Assembly (NCBI RefSeq): GCF_000421265.1
Contig: NZ_ATWN01000005.1
Location: 310,001 to 374,000 of the forward strand
Length of the DNA: 64,000 nt
Source of the DNA: Thalassospira lucentensis MCCC 1A00383 = DSM 14000
GTDB lineage: Bacteria > Pseudomonadota > Alphaproteobacteria > Rhodospirillales > Thalassospiraceae
Reading direction: 5' to 3'
Part shown: one piece after another, positions 43,975-51,272 of the stretch
How positions within the stretch are numbered: the stretch's first letter is position 1
How the letters are laid out: each line of letters begins with the position of its first letter
Program-made: the position numbers and the translations under genes
The notes under the pieces: generated by a model
What the model was told of the DNA's origin: nothing
Seen by the model: only the letters and a program-made list of their open reading frames with translations
Databases searched by the model: none

Positions 43975-44617
43975 CCAACGACCTCAGCAACTTCTCACAT
44001 TGGTCACTAGGCATTTCAAAGAATGCTAAGCCCCCCTTCTCTGCTCCTTCTATTTTCTTCATCCCAATTTTTTCGTAATAAGCTTCTGCTTTAGGCAGAG
44101 AATGCAAACTAAAACCTAACTCAAGGCCAAGTTTCTCGACGCAATATTCGATTGAAATACGCAGGAGACGACTTCCGACACCTCGAAACTTTCTTACGTT
44201 GAAATGTTGACTGCGGTTCCAAGGAGCAACAGCGATGTATTCCACATAGAATATTTTCGCGGTTCTCAGCATGCTGTCTTTGGGATGGTACAGTAAGCAA
44301 ATGCCCTGTACATCTCCATTTACAAATAAGTAGAACCAAAGATACTCGTCTGTTGAGAGATGTTGGGCCTTTACCGCCCACTTCCAATGCGCATCTTCCA
44401 AGCTCAATTGTTCAATATAGTCACTCTTTGTCGGGTCTTTCTCAAGCGCTTCCTCGACAGTTTCCAATAACTGGTAATTCCATTGAGACCACTGAGCATC
44501 CGCTGCCAAAGAAGCCCTTAGGCTATTTCCGAAAAAAATCTGATACTCGCTTGATTGACCGTCTCCATCGATCAACTTGCCAGCAGTCAACTCAACTACA
44601 TGATCTTCTAGCTTCAA
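43967..44617 (-). CDS. GNAT-fold acetyltransferase-like protein
   Basis: 216 residues. The C-terminal half is a GNAT domain: YVEYIAVAPWNR, the acetyl-CoA loop RKFRGVGSRLLRISIEYC and EAYYEKIGMKKIEG. The N-terminal 90 residues are unassigned. The first possible start is TTG at 44617, ten bases after AAGGTG. It begins the operon and overlaps the ImmA-like gene by 8 bases, so the three proteins are probably made together. It may modify a host or phage target, or a partner protein. Confidence 0.72.
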   Translation of the reverse strand: MKLEDHVVELTAGKLIDGDGQSSEYQIFFGNSLRASLAADAQWSQWNYQLLETVEEALEKDPTKSDYIEQLSLEDAHWKWAVKAQHLSTDEYLWFYLFVNGDVQGICLLYHPKDSMLRTAKIFYVEYIAVAPWNRSQHFNVRKFRGVGSRLLRISIEYCVEKLGLELGFSLHSLPKAEAYYEKIGMKKIEGAEKGGLAFFEMPSDQCEKLLRSLDE

Positions 44618-45065
44618 GGTTAACCAACACCTTCGATTGAACCAAATAACATCGCATCAATTAAAAATAAACATACACCACAAAAAACTTAATTACAAAA
44701 GAAAGAACTTCTGGTTTCAAAGGTGCTCTGACTCAATCACCTGCCACCTTATTTGAAGAATTTTGCCTTACCTCTCAACTCTAAACAAATGGCAGCATGT
44801 TGATGACTTAAACGGCAGACGCATCTTTGTCAGGGATTGGGTTAAGTTCCAATGCAAAAAAGGGGACAGTTTTATTTCCCCCCTAAATCGGCAGCTTTTA
44901 AAAATGTACTTTAGTCGAAGCTGAACCACCACCAAACCACAACCTAAAGTTAAAAAAGAAAACCCCGGCCCAATCGCTTGAGCCGGGGAAGTTTGTGTCG
45001 TTCGGAGGAAGGCGGGGTTTTGACACCCCTTGGGATTTCAAAAATCCCGAAAGCAAATCATCAGG
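44618..45065. other. AT-rich right end of the island
   Basis: 448 bases. Contains the promoter region of the minus-strand operon, the right GGGGACAG repeat at 44859-44883 and a terminator at 44961-44990. No gene seen. Confidence 0.6.
44961..44992 (-). terminator. Terminator after the AraD1/GguC-like gene
   Basis: CCCCGGCCcA and the opposing GAGCCGGGG form a stem around AATCGCTT; on the minus strand it is followed by TTTTCTTTTTT. Confidence 0.75.
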
Positions 45066-46055
45066 TTAGATGGTTTTAACAACCACCTTGCGCGCGGCCT
45101 GCGTTTTCAACCGGTTGCGCAGCGCCCTGCCAAACAGCGATGATTCAATTTCAAACTCATCGCCATCCTGTGTCGTCACACCATCGGCAAAGCTGAGCGT
45201 CGCCGTGCCAAAGAAATGCGCATGCACATCACCGGGGCGGCAGAACAGATCATATTTGAAATGATGATATTCAAGGTTGGCCAGCGTATGGGACATATTG
45301 TCTTCACCGCTCAAAAACGGTTTTTCCCAGATCACCTTGCCATCGCGATACAGCCGTGATGTGCCCTCAACATGGCTTGGCAAATCGCCAAGCAACAATT
45401 CCGGCCCCATCGAACACGCGCGCAATTTGGAGTGCGCCAGATACAGGTAATTCTGGCGTTCGGTCACATGGTCGGAAAACTCGTTGCCAATGGCAAAGCC
45501 GATCCGCACCGGATTGCCATCCGGATCAATCACATAAACCGCGGCAATTTCGGGTTCTTCGCTGCCGTCCAGCGCAAACGACGGGCTTGGCATATCCGCC
45601 CCCGGACTGGCAACGATCGAACCATCACCCTTATAAAACCATTCGGGCTGCACACCCGTCTCACCGGCCTTTGGCTTGCCGCCCTCAACCCCCATGCGGA
45701 ACATTTTCATGGAATCGGTTTCATCGGCCGCCTTATTGCCCGATGTATGCATGTTGGCACGTGCCGAGGCGGAGCCCAAATGGGTCAGGCCGGTGCCGGT
45801 GACCAAAAAATGCGCCGGATCGGCATGGGTAATCGGCGGCAACAAACGCCCGCTTTTGGCGACCTCGTCATAACTGATGCGGTCTTCGCCCATGCGCGAC
45901 TTGGCCGCCGCAATCATGGTGGTACCTTCCTTGATCGCAATTTCGGCCAGCTTGCGGGTCGAAGAAACCCCGGTCAGCACCAAAAGGGTCTCGGCATCTT
46001 CAACAACGGCAACATGCTGCGCGCCGGAGGTCTCTTTAAATTGAACCAGTCTCAT
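45066..46055 (-). CDS. AraD1/GguC-family fumarylacetoacetate-hydrolase-like enzyme
   Basis: 329 residues, of the AraD1/GguC group. The N-terminal domain starts MRLVQFKETSGAQHVAVV; the FAH-type active region includes TGTGLTHLGSASARANMH, the acidic EPEIAAVYVID metal site and AIGNEFSDH. GguC-type genes lie beside sugar ABC importers in rhizobia, and AraD1 acts on 2-keto-3-deoxy-arabonate in the non-phosphorylating arabinose route. Downstream of an SDR dehydrogenase and near a YtfQ-like importer, so oxidative sugar catabolism is likely. Confidence 0.88.
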   Translation of the reverse strand: MRLVQFKETSGAQHVAVVEDAETLLVLTGVSSTRKLAEIAIKEGTTMIAAAKSRMGEDRISYDEVAKSGRLLPPITHADPAHFLVTGTGLTHLGSASARANMHTSGNKAADETDSMKMFRMGVEGGKPKAGETGVQPEWFYKGDGSIVASPGADMPSPSFALDGSEEPEIAAVYVIDPDGNPVRIGFAIGNEFSDHVTERQNYLYLAHSKLRACSMGPELLLGDLPSHVEGTSRLYRDGKVIWEKPFLSGEDNMSHTLANLEYHHFKYDLFCRPGDVHAHFFGTATLSFADGVTTQDGDEFEIESSLFGRALRNRLKTQAARKVVVKTI

Positions 46056-46121
46056 GAAATGCGTCCTGATATCCTGATATAAGTCTGTCGTATGCGGGAA
46101 TTATCGTGTGTGTGCCGGGGA

Positions 46122-46895
46122 TCAGACCCAGCCACCATCAACGATAAAGTTCTGGGCGGTGACCATCCGGCTTTCATCGGACGTCAGGAAAAGCGCCATG
46201 CGCGCGATGTCCTGTGGCATCACCTTGTTCTTAAGGCACTGGCGCTCGTCAATCTCGCGCTCGGCGGCTTCATCGACCCAAAGGTCAAGCTGGCGCTGCG
46301 TCATGACCCAGCCGGGCACAAGCGTATTGACCCGGATGTGATCCTTGCCAAGGTCGCGCGCCATGCCGCGTGTCATGCCATGCGTTGCCGCCTTTGCCGT
46401 GGTGTAGCCGGGCATGCCGCCCTGCCCCATCATCCAGCTGACCGACCCGAAATTAACAATCGCGCCGCCACCGGCCTTTTGCATCATCGGTGCGACCGCC
46501 TGAATGGCAAAGAACGATGGGCGAATGTTGATCGCCTGGCGTTCATCCCAATATTGCGGGGTGACGTCCTGCCATTTATGGCGGGTATCATTGGCGGCAT
46601 TATTAAGCAGTGCTGTGACCGGGCCATTAAGCTCGGCCGCCTTGGCGATGGCTGCCTGCAACGCGGCAATGTCGGTCAAATCGCATTTGATGAAAACCGG
46701 CTTGTTGCGCGCCGTCTTGCCAAGTTTCTCGACCAATTCATTGCCGGCATCTTCGATGATGTCGACAAAGGCGACCTTGGCCCCCTGCTCGACAAAGGCG
46801 GTGACAATCGCCTCGCCAATGCCCGAAGCACCCCCGGTGATGAATACTGATTTGTCTTCAAGGCTTGTGTAGTGTGTCGGTTTGCGATCAGCCAT
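46122..46895 (-). CDS. SDR-family aldose/sugar dehydrogenase-like enzyme
   Basis: 257 residues of the classical short-chain dehydrogenase fold: TGGASGIG cofactor motif (about 22-29), NNAANDTR, catalytic Ser in NFGSVSWM and Y-x-x-x-K in GYTTAKAATHG. The Asp in FVDI after strand 2 suggests NAD. The sequence looks like sugar 1-dehydrogenases (galactose/arabinose/xylose type). Start at MADRKPTHYTS, behind GGAGACGGAACG; a longer ATG at 46913 lacks a site. Likely first step of oxidative sugar breakdown before the AraD1-type enzyme. Confidence 0.87.
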   Translation of the reverse strand: MADRKPTHYTSLEDKSVFITGGASGIGEAIVTAFVEQGAKVAFVDIIEDAGNELVEKLGKTARNKPVFIKCDLTDIAALQAAIAKAAELNGPVTALLNNAANDTRHKWQDVTPQYWDERQAINIRPSFFAIQAVAPMMQKAGGGAIVNFGSVSWMMGQGGMPGYTTAKAATHGMTRGMARDLGKDHIRVNTLVPGWVMTQRQLDLWVDEAAEREIDERQCLKNKVMPQDIARMALFLTSDESRMVTAQNFIVDGGWV

Positions 46896-46946
46896 GATCG
46901 TTCCGTCTCCCATATTCTGGTCTATTGTTCTCTATGCGTCGGTCAA

Positions 46947-46967
46947 ACATACAGGGACTCCGTATGT
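46947..46967. promoter_or_regulatory. Inverted repeat ACATAC-N9-GTATGT before the SDR gene
   Basis: ACATAC at 46947-46952 and GTATGT at 46962-46967, about 50 bases before the SDR start. Candidate operator for the adjacent FadR-type regulator, without further support. Confidence 0.4.
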
Positions 46968-47156
46968 CAGACATCCGTATTCTCACACCAAAATTGGCAG
47001 AATCTGCATCAAAAAGCCGATGGCGCAGCGCAGCGGGGAAATTTTTCCTCAAGCATGAATATGCCCTGTCACACCGGGGGATCACCGCCCTTTTCAGGTG
47101 CCAGAGATCTCAATCCCTTGTGTCCACATGATGCTTCCTCCTGACAATCTTGTTTT

Positions 47157-47239
47157 GGGTCAGGGTCTATTAATTTGGCGCAAAGGACGCCCCGGATGGG
47201 TGCGGCTGCCCGTCCAATCAAATTAATAGACCCTGACCC
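47157..47239. repeat. REP-like element with perfect 21-base inverted arms
   Basis: GGGTCAGGGTCTATTAATTTG at 47157-47177 has its exact complement at 47219-47239, enclosing a 41-base loop that itself can fold (GGATGGG with CCCGTCC). No transposase adjacent. It resembles short non-autonomous palindromic elements. Confidence 0.8.
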
Positions 47240-47451
47240 TTATTCTTCATACAATAACATTAATGATCAGGATATCCGGCCCTGTCAAGCGTCAAACAGG
47301 TGAAGTCATGCCTTTCGATCTTGGCAACTGTGGTTTATAACACATCACCTTTGCACGAAGGTTTACATCGCACCGCACAAGTCCCCTGAAATAATTATAT
47401 GCTTTGCAGCACAAGGGATTGCACCTGCCAGATAAGTTGCTCTAAAAATTA

Positions 47452-47468
47452 ATTCATATTATATGAAT
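47452..47468. promoter_or_regulatory. Perfect 17-base palindrome ATTCATAT-T-ATATGAAT
   Basis: Eight-base arms with a one-base centre, 61 bases upstream of the FadR-type gene start codon. Placed where an autoregulatory operator would overlap the promoter. Confidence 0.5.
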
Positions 47469-47529
47469 AATATCAGCGCGGGCTTTTCGCCGTTTTCGTA
47501 TTTAACAAGGCCGTGCCGGAGGGAATTTA

Positions 47530-48279
47530 ATGTCGTCTACTATGTCGAGAACCTATGCCAAACGCAGCCTGCACAGCATTGTTGCGCATGATCTTGGAAT
47601 GCGCATCGTTTCTGGCAAACTGGTCCCGGGGGATGTCCTGCCGACCGAGGCGGCCTTAAGTGAATCCCTCGACGTCTCGCGCACGGCCCTTCGCGAAGCC
47701 ATTAAAATCCTCTCTGCCAAGGGACTGATTGAATCACGCCCCAAAACCGGCACGCGGGTTAAACCGCGCACCAGTTGGAACCTGCTCGATCCCGATGTGC
47801 TGTCATGGCACTTCCCCGATCCCGACCCGGCGTTTCTCTATAGCCTTCTGGAAACCCGCCTGATTATCGAGCCCAACACTGCCGCCATGGCCGCCATCCG
47901 TGCGACCCCGGAACAGATCAAGCATCTGGAAACCGCCTATTTCGAAATGGAAAAGGCCGAACCGGGGACCGAGGCTGTCTATATGACCGACCTTGTCTTC
48001 CATCAGGGGATTTTGGATGCGTCGGGCAATGATTTCATGAAATCGTTTGGCATGCTGATTGAAACCGCCCTGATCGGCTCGTTCCGCCTGTCGTCTGGCG
48101 GGCCCAAGGCGCACGTCAAATCGCTGCCCGATCATCACGCGGTCTATGCCGCGATCAGCCAGCGCGACCCCGAAGAAGCCCGCGCTAAAATGCACGGCCT
48201 GCTCCGCCGCACCATGCGTCAGCTCCGTCAGGAACTCGGCATGGAAGCCGAACATGACTGGGACGTGATCGGGCTGTAG
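47530..48279 (+). CDS. GntR-family (FadR subfamily) regulator of the sugar locus
   Basis: 249 residues: N-terminal winged helix (GDVLPTEAALSESLDVSRTALREAIKILSAKGLI, read as the family blocks) and C-terminal FCD ligand domain with LLETRLIIEPNTAAMAA and the H-x-x-H-x-x-I-x-x-A-I-like DHHAVYAAI. GGAGGG precedes the ATG. It lies next to the SDR/AraD1 pair and 1 kb from the importer genes, the usual GguR/GalR-type arrangement in alphaproteobacteria. Confidence 0.9.
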   Translation: MSSTMSRTYAKRSLHSIVAHDLGMRIVSGKLVPGDVLPTEAALSESLDVSRTALREAIKILSAKGLIESRPKTGTRVKPRTSWNLLDPDVLSWHFPDPDPAFLYSLLETRLIIEPNTAAMAAIRATPEQIKHLETAYFEMEKAEPGTEAVYMTDLVFHQGILDASGNDFMKSFGMLIETALIGSFRLSSGGPKAHVKSLPDHHAVYAAISQRDPEEARAKMHGLLRRTMRQLRQELGMEAEHDWDVIGL

Positions 48280-48591
48280 TCCTCCCTCAACGGTTCTTCT
48301 GGCGTCTGGCGGGCCCAACAGCCCGTCCGGACCTGATCAGCGGACTAGCAGATCAGCCGGCCAGAAGATCGCGCCGCCGATGGCTCCGCCCTATCGCAAG
48401 ACCAGCCCCCGCCCCAGCCTGGCACCTCAGCGGGGCGCGCGAGCACAGAGCGAACCGAACCGAGCCGAGCCGCATCGTCCCCTGTCTCATCCCATCTCAT
48501 CTCGTCGCCCCCTATCCCATCACATCCCCTGACGTGAAACGTCGCACAACCGGCCCTTTGGCCGGTTTTCTTCATTTTAACGGAGAATGTG
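48280..48591. other. GC-rich leader with terminator-like hairpin
   Basis: 312 bases without a gene. It contains a low-complexity stretch (GAACCGAACCGAGCCGAGCCG and CATCTCATCTCG-type runs) and then a hairpin at 48547. Confidence 0.5.
48547..48571 (+). terminator. Terminator-like hairpin just before the small exported protein
   Basis: AACCGGCC and GGCCGGTT with a 5-base loop, then TTCTTCATTTT. It lies only 20 bases before the start codon of the small gene, so it is either the end of upstream transcription or an attenuator in the leader. Confidence 0.7.
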
Positions 48592-48933
48592 ATGAAACAC
48601 CTCATGATCGCGCTTGGCGCGCTGTTTGTTTTTGCGCTCGGCACCCAAAGTGCGCAGGCAAACCTCAAAAAGGACTACTGCAGCAATCAAGAATACTACA
48701 CCAATTCCGGTGCCAATGACGGCAGCAAGTACCCGCACCTTCATTGCGGCAAGACCTTCCTGACCTACAGTGCAAGCTCCGGCAAACACTATAACTTTGT
48801 GGTTGGCGACGCGCTCAAAACCGGAACGGCGGGCAGCGCCTGCTCCAAAGCCGATGAGCAATCGGCCGATGCGCTGAAAGACATCATCGCCGAGGTTTGC
48901 ACCGACGACAGCAAAACCTGCACCGGCTGCTGA
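48592..48933 (+). CDS. Small exported cysteine-containing protein
   Basis: 113 residues with a clear Sec signal: M-K-H start, hydrophobic core ALGALFVFALGT and cleavage after A-Q-A at about 23. The mature 90 residues contain several cysteines (YC, LHC, AC, VC, CTGC), consistent with disulfides. GGAGAA precedes the ATG; a GTG one codon earlier is possible. I do not recognise a family. Its position between a FadR-type gene and the sugar importer may be incidental. Confidence 0.8.
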   Translation: MKHLMIALGALFVFALGTQSAQANLKKDYCSNQEYYTNSGANDGSKYPHLHCGKTFLTYSASSGKHYNFVVGDALKTGTAGSACSKADEQSADALKDIIAEVCTDDSKTCTGC

Positions 48934-48950
48934 TTAGAACCGCAAAACTC

Positions 48951-49033
48951 AGGGCGGCCCGATGGAGGGTTCAATGAACGATCCGATAAACGGTCCAATG
49001 GCCGGTTCGATAAACGGTTCAAACGGCCGCCCT
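48951..49033. repeat. 83-base stem-loop with internal GATAAACGG repeats
   Basis: AGGGCGGCC at 48951-48959 and GGCCGCCCT at 49025-49033 are inverted copies. The loop holds two copies of CGATAAACGGT (48984 and 49008) plus degenerate ones. Probably an RNA 3'-end structure of the small exported-protein gene. Confidence 0.55.
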
Positions 49034-49165
49034 GTCCATTCCTCATACAAATACCATTTCGTCAAAAATCGACAAACCGGCCCCCGCCGCCAGGATTGCG
49101 CCCGCCCGCCGCTCATTATTCACCAAAAATGACTAATCAGATGAATTAAACAATATATCTGAATA

Positions 49166-49205
49166 AAAATCGGGCCGGAACAGCCCCCCGTTCCGGCCCG
49201 ATTTT
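49166..49205 (-). terminator. Terminator after the sugar ABC operon
   Basis: AAAATCGGGCCGGAAC and GTTCCGGCCCGATTTT: a very strong stem with A/T runs on both sides, 27 bases after the minus-strand permease stop. Confidence 0.9.
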
Positions 49206-49231
49206 ACACTTTTAAAGTCCGGTCTACATCG

Positions 49232-50209
49232 TCAACTGGCCCCGGCCCGCATGCCCGAGAACGACCGGGTAATCAGGCGCTGCAAAACGATAAAGCCAAA
49301 CAGCAAGGCCCCAATCATGATCTTGGTCCACCAGCTATTAAGCGACCCGTCAAACGCAATCAGCGTCTGGATCACACCCATGATGATCCCGCCAAAAAAC
49401 GTCCCAATCACAAAGCCCATACCACCAGTCAAAAGGGTTCCGCCAATCACCACTGCGGCAATCGCATCAAGCTCCACCCCCACGGCTGCCAACGGATAGG
49501 CAGATGCGGTGTAAAAGGCAAAGACAACACCGGAAAGCGCGCTGAAAAAGCCTGACAATGCATAGACCCGAATGATGGTCGCATGCACCGGAGTCCCCAG
49601 CAATTCCGCCGATTGTCGGTCCCCGCCAATGGCATAGACATTGCGCCCGAACCGAGTGTAATGGGCAATGATGATCCCGCCAATCACGGTCAGAATCATC
49701 AACACCGCCGATGCCGTCAACCAGCCCCGTCCAGGCAACGGAATTTTAAAACCGCTGAACTCAGACACAAAGGAATGGTCAATCGGAACAGAGTCCAGAT
49801 TGATCAAAAAGCACATCCCGCGCAGGAAAAACATCCCCGCCAGCGTGATGATAAACGGCTGAATATCAAACTTGGCAATCAGCACCCCCATCACAGCCCC
49901 GAATGCCGATCCAACAATGATCGAAATCACTGCGGCCAACACCGGATGCATGCCAAACCCGGTGACAAGCTCGGCCATCAGAACCCCGACAAAGGCAATC
50001 ATCGAGCCGACCGACAAATCAATCCCGCCCGACAGAATGACAAAGGTCATGCCAACGGCTGTAATGATCAAAAAGGCATTATCGGTCAGAAGTGCGCCCA
50101 GAACGTAGGTGTCTGAAAACGCACGATGTTCAAAAATCCCATAGCCATACAGCAAGGCCAAAACAGCCAGGGTCGCGACCAGCGGGTAAAAGCGTTCATT
50201 AATTTTCAT
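49232..50209 (-). CDS. Sugar ABC transporter permease, YjfF-like
   Basis: 325 residues, about eight to ten membrane spans, with the BPD_transp_2 core GGIDLSVGSMIAFVGVLMA and AEL...GFGMHP of the ribose/galactofuranose family. GGGGAAAA precedes the ATG and the gene overlaps the upstream permease by 11 bases. The other permease, ATPase and YtfQ-like receptor make this resemble the E. coli YtfQ-YtfR-YtfT-YjfF galactofuranose importer, in the same gene order. Confidence 0.92.
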   Translation of the reverse strand: MKINERFYPLVATLAVLALLYGYGIFEHRAFSDTYVLGALLTDNAFLIITAVGMTFVILSGGIDLSVGSMIAFVGVLMAELVTGFGMHPVLAAVISIIVGSAFGAVMGVLIAKFDIQPFIITLAGMFFLRGMCFLINLDSVPIDHSFVSEFSGFKIPLPGRGWLTASAVLMILTVIGGIIIAHYTRFGRNVYAIGGDRQSAELLGTPVHATIIRVYALSGFFSALSGVVFAFYTASAYPLAAVGVELDAIAAVVIGGTLLTGGMGFVIGTFFGGIIMGVIQTLIAFDGSLNSWWTKIMIGALLFGFIVLQRLITRSFSGMRAGAS

Positions 50210-51272
50210 TGGATTTTCCCCGCGTCATCTTTCCCCCGATTTTTCCCCAGGCCAAACTGACAAGTTCACGCGATTTTGGGGCCTGCACCAGCAGTACCGC
50301 CATCACGACAGCAGCCTTGACAATCAGGGTGTATTGCGACGGCAGACCCGACAACAAAATGCCGGTTGTCAGGGACTGAATGATCAAAACCCCGATCACC
50401 GTCATGCCGATAAAGAACCGGCCGCCCATCAGCGACGCCCCGCCAATCACCACAGCCAAAATCGCATCAAGCTCAAGCCAAAGCCCGGCATTGTTGGCAT
50501 CCGCCCCACGAATGTCAGCCGCAATAATAATCCCGGCCACCGCCGAACACAGCCCCGCCGTGGCATAGGCCATCAGCTTGATACCGCGCGCGTCAATCCC
50601 GGCAACCCGGCTCGCACGTGCATTGCCGCCAACGGACTCAACAAACAGGCCAAGGGCGGTTTTGCGCATGATCAGATACAGCCCGCCAATGACAAAACCG
50701 GCAATGATCACCCGCCACGGAATACCAAAAAGATACCCGCTGCCAATACCTTCAAAGAACGCCCCGTGGAAGGTCACAATCTGGCCGCCGGTGATCATTT
50801 GGGCGATACCACGCCCGGCCACCATCAGGATCAGGGTGGCAATAATCGGCTGAATATCAAGGAAGGCGACCAAAACACCGTTCCAAAGACCACACAAAAG
50901 ACCGGCCCCAAGGGCGGCCAGAATGATTACGGCGGGATGCAGATCGGTATCGCGGATCAAAACTGCCATCACCGCCCCGGAAATCGCAATCACCGAGCCA
51001 ACCGAAAGATCAATGCCGCGTGTGCCAATGACAACCGCCATCCCGACCGCGACAAGGGCGGTTGACGCACCGCGATGAACCACATCAACAAGCGACCCAT
51101 AAAGATGCCCGTCAACAATGCGAACGTTAAAGAAGTCCGGCGAAATCACGCCAATGCCCAGAATAATCAGGACAAGGGCCGCAACCGGGCCAAACCACGG
51201 ACGGCTTATTAAAGAAGATGCAGACATGATGCTGCTTTCCCGTACTTTCTTTTTATCGTGTAAACTGCTCAT
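50199..51272 (-). CDS. Sugar ABC transporter permease, YtfT-like
   Basis: 357 residues in the coupled frame; the family core GTRGIDLSVGSVIAISGAVMA and a later AGLCSAVAGIIIAADIRGADANNAG match YtfT. The start at 51272 overlaps the ATPase stop (ATGA), but a second ATG at 51227 with GGGA upstream would give a more typical N-terminus; both are plausible. Pairs with the YjfF-like permease to form the membrane channel. Confidence 0.9.
   Translation of the reverse strand: MSSLHDKKKVRESSIMSASSLISRPWFGPVAALVLIILGIGVISPDFFNVRIVDGHLYGSLVDVVHRGASTALVAVGMAVVIGTRGIDLSVGSVIAISGAVMAVLIRDTDLHPAVIILAALGAGLLCGLWNGVLVAFLDIQPIIATLILMVAGRGIAQMITGGQIVTFHGAFFEGIGSGYLFGIPWRVIIAGFVIGGLYLIMRKTALGLFVESVGGNARASRVAGIDARGIKLMAYATAGLCSAVAGIIIAADIRGADANNAGLWLELDAILAVVIGGASLMGGRFFIGMTVIGVLIIQSLTTGILLSGLPSQYTLIVKAAVVMAVLLVQAPKSRELVSLAWGKIGGKMTRGKSNEN

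Larger units (their letters stand above)
41112..44890. mobile_element. AT-rich island with four putative defence genes
   Basis: Between two GGGGACAG direct repeats the DNA is visibly AT-richer than both sides and encodes an sce7726-like protein (+) and a GNAT - ImmA/IrrE - beta-protein operon (-). No integrase or transposase is present. The repeats may be dispersed REPs, so the boundaries are approximate and acquisition is inference. Confidence 0.55.
46896..47529. other. Intergenic region between the SDR and FadR-type regulator
   Basis: 634 bases without a supported gene; contains an operator-like inverted repeat (46947), a long REP-like element (47157-47239) and a palindrome (47452). A frame at 46964 is not coding-like. 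Confidence 0.6.

Noticed and set aside
46925-47131. ORF reading MSDIRILTPK internally
   Set aside because: No ribosome site and no coding-like composition; regulatory gap.
48789-49046. Minus-strand ORF with NRLSDR-like repeats
   Set aside because: Arises from the repeated stem-loop and lies opposite a secreted-protein gene; no ribosome site.
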